From contig NZ_JANAVF010000026.1 in the NCBI RefSeq assembly GCF_024213195.1, forward strand, positions 1 through 64,000: a stretch of 64,000 nt of DNA, read 5' to 3'. The notes under the pieces were generated by a model. The model saw only the letters and a list, made by a program, of their open reading frames with translations. It was not told where the DNA came from and did no database searches. This document shows, piece by piece, positions 46,118 through 52,379 of this stretch; position 1 is the first letter of the stretch; each line of letters opens with the position of its first letter. The translations under genes and the position numbers were made by a program. The stretch comes from Streptomyces sp. TBY4 (GTDB taxonomy: Bacteria > Actinomycetota > Actinomycetes > Streptomycetales > Streptomycetaceae).

Positions 46118-46672
46118 GGAACGGGGGCGGGGCCGGAGCTGAGGCCGGAGCCGGGGCCGGAGCCGGCGCTGAGGCCGGAGCCGGGGCCGGAGCCGGCGCT
46201 GAGGCCGGAGCCGGGGCCGGAGCCGGAGCCGGAGCCGAGGCCGGGGCCAGGGCCGAAGCCGGAGCCAGAGCCAGGGCCGGGGCCGGGAACGGGGCTGAGG
46301 CCGGGGCCGGGGCCGGAGCTGAGACCGGGGCCAGGGCTGACGCGGGCGCTGGGAACGGGGCCGGGGCTGAAGCCAGAGCCGGGGCCGGGAACGGAGCTGC
46401 GGCAGAGGCTCGGGCCGGAGGTCGAGCTACGGCCGGGACCGGGAACGCGGCGGAGGCCGGGAACGGGGCTGAGGCCGGCGCCAGGGACAGGGCCGAGAAC
46501 GGGGTCGGCGCCGGGGCCGGGGCCGAAGCTGGGCCCAGGGTTGAGGCTGGAGCAGGGAACGGAGCCGCAGCCGGGGCTGCCTCCGGGGCCGAGGCTGGGG
46601 CCAGGGCTGAGGCTGGAGCCTGGAACGGGGCCGGGGATGAGGCCGAGGACCGAGCCGGGAACGGGAACGGGG
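46118..46672. repeat. Degenerate hexanucleotide repeat (GCCGGA/GCCGGG type)
   Basis: More than 500 bp built from units close to GCCGGAGCCGGG, with strictly repeated blocks at the left end (46138-46230) and increasing degeneracy to the right. In one plus frame it reads almost entirely Ala, Gly, Glu and Arg; on the minus strand it reads Pro/Ala. The left part looks recently expanded by slippage. Confidence 0.9.
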
Positions 46673-46731
46673 TAGAGGTCCAGAACCGGCGCAGCGGCAG
46701 CGGCAGCAGAGGTGGAGGCGGAGGTGGCGGC

Positions 46732-47433
46732 GTGGTCGGTCGGGATGTCAAAGGGGTGATGTTCGACTTCTCCGGGACGCTCTTTCGCGTGGAGCCCACC
46801 GCGGACTGGCTGCGTGCGGTCCTGACGGAGGCCGGGATCGGGCTGCCCGAGGCCGAGATCATTGCCTGCGCCGCGCTGCTCGAGGAGGCGGGCGCGCTGC
46901 CCGGTGGGGCCTCGCCTCGGCGGGTGCCGGACCGGCTGGAGCCGCTGTGGCGGGAGCGGGATCTGAGCCCCGAGCAGCACCGGGCCGCCTATACCGCCCT
47001 CACCCGGGAGGTGCCGCTGCCCTCGGCGGAGCTGGCCGACGCCCTCTACGAGCGGCACCGGATCCCCGCGGCCTGGCGGCCCTACCCCGATACGGCGGCC
47101 ACGCTCGCCGCCCTGCGCGACCTGGGCGTGCCCGTCGCCGTCGTCAGCAACATCGGCTGGGACCTGCGCCCCGTCTTCCGCGCCCACGGGATGGACCGGT
47201 TCGTCGACGCGTACGTGCTCTCCTTCGAGCACGGGGTCCAGAAGCCCGACCCGCGCCTGTTCCGGGTCGCCTGCGAGGCGCTCGGGGCGGCGCCCGCGGA
47301 CGTGCTCATGGTCGGCGACGACGCCGTCGCGGACGCGGGGGCCGCGGCGCTGGGATGCCCGGTCCGGCTGGTCGAACACCTGCCGGTCGAGCAGCGGCCC
47401 CACGCACTGAGCACAGCACTCGGGCTGCACTGA
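46732..47433 (+). CDS. HAD-superfamily hydrolase
   Basis: About 233 residues. Motif I FDFSGTLF is near residue 11 (here DFS, not the common DxD, so the second Asp is replaced), motif II is VVSNIGWD, motif III is the Lys of VQKPDPRLF and motif IV is VGDDAVAD. Loss of the second motif-I Asp is typical of some dehalogenase-like or inactive members. GTG 46732 is preferred because GGAGG lies 7 nt upstream. An upstream in-frame ATG at 46099 would add 211 residues of Ala/Gly-rich repeat. The 3' end is duplicated downstream. Confidence 0.85.
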   Translation: MVGRDVKGVMFDFSGTLFRVEPTADWLRAVLTEAGIGLPEAEIIACAALLEEAGALPGGASPRRVPDRLEPLWRERDLSPEQHRAAYTALTREVPLPSAELADALYERHRIPAAWRPYPDTAATLAALRDLGVPVAVVSNIGWDLRPVFRAHGMDRFVDAYVLSFEHGVQKPDPRLFRVACEALGAAPADVLMVGDDAVADAGAAALGCPVRLVEHLPVEQRPHALSTALGLH

Positions 47434-47962
47434 CGACCACATGCCCGCCCCGCCCACACCCCCGGCCGGGCTGGGGTCGCGGCGCTGTCGTGCCCCGGCC
47501 TGCTGGTCGAGCACGTGCCGGTCGAGCGGGCTGAGCACAGCGCTCGGGCTGCCCGGGCTGCTCGCCCCGCCCCGCCCAACCACCCCGCAGGCCGGCGCCG
47601 GCAGACCTCCCCCGTCGGCCCGCCTCGCCGCCCCGCCGCCTCGCCGACCGGCCCGTCACCCCGCCCGGCCCGGCCTGTCCCGCCCACACCCCCGGCCGGG
47701 CTGGGGTCGCGGTGCTGTCGTGCCCGGGCCAGCTGGTCGAGCACGTGCCGGTCGCGCGGGCTGAGCACAGCGCTCGGGCTGCTCGCCCCGCCCGGCCTGC
47801 CCCGCCCAACCGCCCCGCAGGCCGGCGCCGACGGACCTCCCCCGTCGGCCCGCCCCGCCGACCGGCCCGTCACCCCGCCCGGCCCGGCCCGCCCCGCCCA
47901 ACCGCCCCGCAGGCCGGCCCCGGCAGACCTCCCCCGTCGGCCCGCCTCGCCGCCCCGCGCCG
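47344..47962. repeat. Nested tandem repeats copying the 3' end of the HAD gene
   Basis: The last 90 bp of the HAD gene (47344-47431) recur, diverged, at about 47477-47551 and 47706-47782. The latter two lie in a 230-bp tandem unit whose start CGCCCACACC stands at 47451 and 47681. A second block, CGCAGGCCGGCGCCGRCRGA-like, occurs at about 47588, 47817 and 47908. No intact gene lies between 47434 and 47962. Confidence 0.85.
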
Positions 47963-48439
47963 TCAGGCGCCGGCGGGCACCGCCGCTCGGCGGCTGAAGT
48001 TCATCGTCCAGTTGTGGATCCAGCTCGTGCCCCCGTCGGCCGAGAAGTACTGCTCCCAGCGCGGGGAGTCCGTCTCCGTCCGCGACCACACGAACCGCAC
48101 CCGGACCGCCTTGTCCCCGTAGGTGTCCTCGCCCTCGAAGACGCCCGTGCCCGAGGCCGCGTCGAAGGATCCGGTGACCGGCGGGAAGAGCGTTCCGGTG
48201 CGGCGGCTGGCCCAGTTGAGGCTCCACCGCTCGGACTCGGGGTCGTAGAGCCGCAGGGTCAGTCCCGCGAAGCCCTTCGTCGGGAACTCGATCTCGTCGA
48301 TGCTCGCGGCACCGTCGAAGTGGCGGGTGGCCCGGGACACCGCCGGGAACACCTCCCACCCGCTGTCCGCGTCCAGGAAGTCGGTGAGCCAGCGGTTGGT
48401 GACGTCCCAGGTACCGGCGAAGAAGTCGAAGTCGTACAT
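47963..48439 (-). CDS. DUF1579-like/heme-binding-like beta-barrel protein
   Basis: A 158-residue protein beginning MYDFDFFAGTWDVTNRWLTDFL, with WSLNWASRRTGTLFPPVTGSF and a C-terminal DGGTSWIHNWTMNFSRR. It looks like a small beta-barrel of the DUF1579/calycin kind, for which no enzyme activity is established. ATG 48439 has GGGGAGAC upstream. It is divergent from the WYL regulator with 85 bp between starts, so it may be a target of that regulator. Confidence 0.75.
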   Translation of the reverse strand: MYDFDFFAGTWDVTNRWLTDFLDADSGWEVFPAVSRATRHFDGAASIDEIEFPTKGFAGLTLRLYDPESERWSLNWASRRTGTLFPPVTGSFDAASGTGVFEGEDTYGDKAVRVRFVWSRTETDSPRWEQYFSADGGTSWIHNWTMNFSRRAAVPAGA

Positions 48440-48524
48440 GTGCGGTCTCCCCAAGAGCTTTTCTCCGTGCTGATGGGGGAACCGTAGGAGCACTCCACTG
48501 ACATCCTGTGGCAGTGAAGTGCAC

Positions 48525-49541
48525 GTGAAGTCCAGCCGACTGCTCTCGATCCTGCTGCTGCTCCAGACCCGGGGCCGGATGACCGCCGCCCAGCTCGCCG
48601 AGGAGCTGGAGGTGTCGGTCCGTACGGTCTACCGCGACGCGGAGGCGCTGGCCGCCGCCGGCGTGCCGCTGTACGGCGACGCCGGGCACAGCGGCGGCTA
48701 CCAGCTCCTCGACGGCTACCGAACCCGCCTCACCGGCCTGGCCGCGGGCGAGGCGGAAGCCCTCTTCCTCACCTCCCTGCCCGGCCCGGCCGCCGAACTC
48801 GGCCTCGGCCGGGCCCTGTCCACCGCCCAGCTCAAGCTGCGCGCCGCCCTGCCCGCGGAGCTGCGCGCGCAGGCCGACCGGATGCGACTGCGCTTCCACC
48901 TGGACGCGCCCGGCTGGTACGCGGAGCACGAGGAGACCCCGCACCTGGCGCGGGTCGCCGACGCGGTGTGGCGGGGCCGGGTGGTCGAGGTCCGGTACCG
49001 GCGCTGGAAGGCGCCCCACGAGGTGGACCGGCGGCTGGCCCCGTACGGCCTGGTCCTGAAGGCGGGCCGCTGGTACCTGGTCGCGGCCACGGCCACCGCA
49101 CCCGACACGGCCGGCCCCGCCGGCCCCCCGTACACCTACCGCGTGGACCAGATCCTGGCGGTGCGGGAGACCGGCGAGGAGTGCGCGCTCCCCGAGGGCT
49201 TCGAGCTGGCCGCCCACTGGCAGCGCACCCAGGCCGAGTTCCACGAGCGGCTCTACCCGGAGGAGGCGGAGGTACGGGTCTCCGCGCGCGCGGCCGCCCG
49301 GCTGACCGGCGCCCAGGCCAGGGCCCTGGCCGCCACCGGGACCCCGGATCCCGAACTGCCCGGGTGGACCCGGGCGGTCCTGCCGATCGAGTCCCAGGAA
49401 CAGGCGGAGGCACAGTTCCTGGCACTCGGCGCCGAGGCGGAGGTACTCGCCCCACCGGCCCTGCGCCGGCGCATCGGAGTGGCCGCCGCCGCGACGGCGG
49501 CCCGCTACGGGACGGTGGGCGGGGAGGACCGCTTGGCCTGA
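48525..49541 (+). CDS. HTH and WYL-domain transcriptional regulator (YafY/DeoR-like)
   Basis: A 338-residue regulator. The N-terminal winged helix is RLLSILLLLQTRGRMTAAQLAEELEVSVRTVYRDAEALAAAGVPLYGD. The WYL domain spans about 135-220 (EVRYRRWKAPHEVDRRLAPYGLVLKAGRWYLVA), and a WCX C-terminal domain follows. WYL domains sense ligands such as nucleic acids or nucleotides in several families. GTG 48525 or 48519 is the start. It is divergent from the DUF1579-like gene. Confidence 0.9.
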   Translation: MKSSRLLSILLLLQTRGRMTAAQLAEELEVSVRTVYRDAEALAAAGVPLYGDAGHSGGYQLLDGYRTRLTGLAAGEAEALFLTSLPGPAAELGLGRALSTAQLKLRAALPAELRAQADRMRLRFHLDAPGWYAEHEETPHLARVADAVWRGRVVEVRYRRWKAPHEVDRRLAPYGLVLKAGRWYLVAATATAPDTAGPAGPPYTYRVDQILAVRETGEECALPEGFELAAHWQRTQAEFHERLYPEEAEVRVSARAAARLTGAQARALAATGTPDPELPGWTRAVLPIESQEQAEAQFLALGAEAEVLAPPALRRRIGVAAAATAARYGTVGGEDRLA

Positions 49542-49662
49542 ACTCGCCCCGCCCACTCCCCCGACAACACCTCAAACCTCCCTGGAACAACGGGAGTCGG
49601 TATAGCGTCAGCGCCGACCACGACGGGCACGGGACAGTACGGGGCACGGGGGCTGGAGCGAG

Positions 49663-50574
49663 ATGAGTGTCGTCGACGTTCGCTATCGGGTGGAACGGAT
49701 CGCGCTGGCCCTGATGTCCACATCGGGCGTCGTGGTCCTGATCGCGGACCTCCTCGGGTGGCTCGACGCGCTCGCACCCGGCGGCGCGCTCCCCAAGGTC
49801 ACGCTGCTCATCCTGAGCACGGTCACCGTGTTCCTCCTCCTGGAGATCGACCGGCTGCGCAAGCTCGACGTGGTCGAGGCGCAGGTCACCCGCCTCGACG
49901 AGACCCTCAGGACGCAGGTCGCCCGGCTCGACAGCAGCTTCCAGTCACAGCTGGCCAAGCTGGACATCGACACCGTCGCGCAGCAGCTCAAGCAGGAGAA
50001 CTACCTCGGCGTGATCCGGGTGCACGCGGAGTTCCCCGACGTGCACTTCAACGCGTTCGTGGAGGGGGCCACCCAGGAGGTGGCCATCCTGCAGACCTTC
50101 ATCCCCAACCTGGAACACCTCCAGCCCGCGCTGGAGAAGGCGCTGGTGGACCACGGCGTCCCGGTGCGCATCATGCTCCTCTACCCGTCCTCCCCGGTGG
50201 CGGGACTGCGCGACGAGGCGCTGCGCTCCGTACGGGATCCCGCTCTCGCGCTGGACGTGAAGGCCCGGGTGGAGATGTGCCTGGCCGGTCTCGCGGAGCT
50301 GCACAGCGGGGTCGGGCCCGCGGCCCGGGCCCTGCTCAGGGTGCGGGTGTACAACTCCTTGCCGTCCATCGCCGTGCACAAGGCCGACGAGCACTTTCTG
50401 GTCAGTTCGTTCCTGCACCGCCAGCTCGCGATCAACTCCGCCCAGACCGAGATCGACGGCAGTGACACGACGATGGGGCGGCAGGTCCAGAAGGAGCTGG
50501 ACACGCTGTGGGAGATCGGCCGCGACGTGGCGCTGCCCGACTGGCGGGAGTCCCTCCGAAACATCACCTGGTGA
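49663..50574 (+). CDS. Membrane-anchored coiled-coil protein with degenerate PLD-like domain
   Basis: A 303-residue protein. Two membrane helices lie at about residues 12-33 and 44-61. A heptad-rich coiled coil with repeated VARLD/LAKLD motifs covers about 62-112. A cytoplasmic alpha/beta domain of about 190 residues (EVAILQTFIPN, HGVPVRIMLLYPSSPVAGLRDEAL, RVRVYNSLPSIAVHKADEHFLVSSFLH) is shaped like a phospholipase-D half domain but lacks a clean HxKxxxxD motif. I do not recognise the gene. It is followed after 31 bp by a diiron-oxidase-like gene, probably one operon. A sensor or signalling role is possible. Confidence 0.75.
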   Translation: MSVVDVRYRVERIALALMSTSGVVVLIADLLGWLDALAPGGALPKVTLLILSTVTVFLLLEIDRLRKLDVVEAQVTRLDETLRTQVARLDSSFQSQLAKLDIDTVAQQLKQENYLGVIRVHAEFPDVHFNAFVEGATQEVAILQTFIPNLEHLQPALEKALVDHGVPVRIMLLYPSSPVAGLRDEALRSVRDPALALDVKARVEMCLAGLAELHSGVGPAARALLRVRVYNSLPSIAVHKADEHFLVSSFLHRQLAINSAQTEIDGSDTTMGRQVQKELDTLWEIGRDVALPDWRESLRNITW

Positions 50575-50605
50575 TCCAGATCCAGATCCACGGAAAGGTA
50601 CGGCC

Positions 50606-51370
50606 ATGCACGAGCTGGGCGAGCTGCACGAGCTGCACGAGCTCGACGGGTTCGAGAACGGGCTGATCGCGCGCTTCGAGGAGCATCCCGTCCTGGCGGG
50701 CGTCACCCGGCTGCCCGACGAGGACTTCGCCGCGCTCCTGCTCCAGCGGCGGTTCGTGTCGCTCGCGTTCACCCCGTCCTACGACCTGGCCATCGACCTG
50801 CTGCGGGACGGGGAAGGGCTGCGGATCGCCCGGATCATCCTGCGCGAGGAGTACCCGGGCGGCCAGGGGCACACCCCCTCGCACCGCGAGGACATGACGC
50901 AGGACCTGCGCCGGCTCGGAGTGTCCAGGGAGGCCCTGGTCGCGTCGAGGCCCACGGCCGCGACGCTGCGCGCCATCACCGACACCCTCGAACTGATCGC
51001 GGACGCGGGTGGCCGCGACGACGCCGACCTGCGGTTGCTGACCTTCCTGCGCTTCTGGGGCGAGGTGCTGGTCTCCGTCGAGTACGGACGGCTGTGGGAA
51101 CGCATGGGGCCGCTGTTCGCCGACGGGAGCGACGGCGGCCGGAACCGTTCGCGGTTCTACCACCCGCACCTGGTCCACGACGCGAAGACGCATTCGCTCG
51201 CGACCGTCTCCCTGCTGTCCGACACCCACTCGGACCGGCTGGCCGCGCGGGTGACCGAGCTCCTCGGCCGGACGGACGGGGCGGACTGGGCGGACAGGAC
51301 GGCCGGCTTCAAGGAGACCGAGGAACGGGCGCTCCAGCTCAAGACCGCCTTCTACGATCAGTTCGGCTGA
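50606..51370 (+). CDS. Heme-oxygenase-like diiron (HDO/iron-containing redox) protein
   Basis: A 254-residue all-helical protein. The putative metal ligands follow the HDO pattern: E82-x6-H89 (EEYPGGQGH), a mid glutamate (E153 or E159 in GEVLVSVEYGRLW) and D192-x3-H196 (LVHDAKTH). This spacing matches CADD/SznF/UndA-type enzymes that use Fe(II) and oxygen. The N-terminus carries a Glu/His/Leu repeat (HELGELHELHELDG). GGAAAGG precedes the ATG. It pairs with the PLD-like membrane protein upstream. Its 3' end overlaps the convergent EamA gene by 13 bp. The reaction is unknown. Confidence 0.75.
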   Translation: MHELGELHELHELDGFENGLIARFEEHPVLAGVTRLPDEDFAALLLQRRFVSLAFTPSYDLAIDLLRDGEGLRIARIILREEYPGGQGHTPSHREDMTQDLRRLGVSREALVASRPTAATLRAITDTLELIADAGGRDDADLRLLTFLRFWGEVLVSVEYGRLWERMGPLFADGSDGGRNRSRFYHPHLVHDAKTHSLATVSLLSDTHSDRLAARVTELLGRTDGADWADRTAGFKETEERALQLKTAFYDQFG

Positions 51371-52332
51371 GGCTGAGGCTGAGGCTGGAGCTGAGGCTCG
51401 CGCGGCCGGGTCTGCGAGCGGACCGCGCCCATGCTCGCCACGATGACCAGCGAGATCGCCGCCGCGTCGAGCGCCGACAGCGCCTGGTTCAGGATCAGGA
51501 ACCCGGCCGTCGCGGCGATCGCGGGCTCCAGGCTCATCAGGATCGCGAAGGTCGGCGCCGGGAGCCTGCGCAGGGCCAGCAGTTCCAGCGTGTACGGCAG
51601 GACCGAGGACAGTACGGCCACGCCGACGCCCAGGAGCAGGGTGCTGGGGTGCAGCAGGGCCGAGCCGGCCTCGATCACGCCGAGCGGCAGGGACAGTACG
51701 GCGGCCACGGCCATCGCCAGCGCCAGCCCGTCCGCCTGCGGGAACCGACGGCCGGTCCGCGCGCTGAACACGATGTACGCCGCCCACATGCCGCCCGCCG
51801 CGAGGGCGAAGGCCACGCCCAGCGGGTCGAGCCCGCCGAGGCCGCCCCCGCCGTGGGTGGACAGCAGGACGACCCCGGCCAGCGCCAGCCCGGCCCACAG
51901 CAGGTTCAGCAGGCGGCGGGAGACCACGACGGAGAGCACCAGCGGGCCCAGCACCTCCAGGGTGACGGCGGGGCCGAGGGGGATCCGGTCGATGGCCTGG
52001 TAGATGAACCCGTTCATGCCGGCCATGGCCACGCCGAACCACACCACGGTCGACCAGTCCGCGCGGGAGTAGCCGCGCACCTTGGGCCGGCAGACGAGGA
52101 GCAGCACCAGCGCGGCCGCGGCGAGGCGCAGCGTGACCACGCCGGCCGCGCCCGCCCGCGGCATGAGCATCACCGCGAGGGCGGCACCGAACTGCACCGA
52201 GACGCCCGCCGTGACCACCAGGGCGACGGGGCCGAAGCGGGCCCGGAAGGAGCCGTCGGCGGGGGCGGTCGCCACCGGCTTCGCTTGGGCGGGCGCGGTG
52301 CTCGTGGGGGCGTGGGAGGAAGGTGCGGGCAT
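51358..52332 (-). CDS. EamA/RhtA-family inner-membrane transporter
   Basis: A 324-residue drug/metabolite transporter. Ten hydrophobic segments form two EamA repeats, including VVTLRLAAAALVLLLVCRP, PLGPAVTLEVLGPLVLSVV and SSVLPYTLELLALRRLPAPTFAILMSLEPAIAATAGFLIL. The layout resembles RhtA threonine/homoserine exporters. The C-terminus ends in a short PQ repeat. It overlaps the convergent diiron gene by 13 bp. A weak promoter may lie near 52335-52350. Confidence 0.9.
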   Translation of the reverse strand: MPAPSSHAPTSTAPAQAKPVATAPADGSFRARFGPVALVVTAGVSVQFGAALAVMLMPRAGAAGVVTLRLAAAALVLLLVCRPKVRGYSRADWSTVVWFGVAMAGMNGFIYQAIDRIPLGPAVTLEVLGPLVLSVVVSRRLLNLLWAGLALAGVVLLSTHGGGGLGGLDPLGVAFALAAGGMWAAYIVFSARTGRRFPQADGLALAMAVAAVLSLPLGVIEAGSALLHPSTLLLGVGVAVLSSVLPYTLELLALRRLPAPTFAILMSLEPAIAATAGFLILNQALSALDAAAISLVIVASMGAVRSQTRPREPQLQPQPQPQPN

Positions 52333-52379
52333 TTATCCAGATTAGGGGGTGAGTAAGGAGCGTGCGTCCGTGTTTTGCC

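Larger units (their letters stand above)
45879..46731. other. 853-bp gap: operon promoter region, then hexanucleotide Ala/Gly-type tract
   Basis: Positions 45879-46098 hold the operator and promoter of the leftward AtuA operon, including an AT-rich patch near 45925-45960 that stands out in this genome. Positions 46118-46672 are a degenerate hexanucleotide repeat. A reading frame is open across it from ATG 46099 into the HAD gene, but I favour it being noncoding. Confidence 0.5.

Noticed and set aside
46099..46731. A 211-residue Ala/Gly-rich N-terminal extension of the HAD hydrolase
   Set aside because: It is encoded by hexanucleotide repeats open in several frames, and a better start (GTG 46732 with GGAGG) exists. 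Kept as an alternative only.
45940..47583. Minus-strand Pro/Ala-Gly frames across the hexanucleotide tract
   Set aside because: They follow only from the repeat composition and the HAD motifs on the plus strand.
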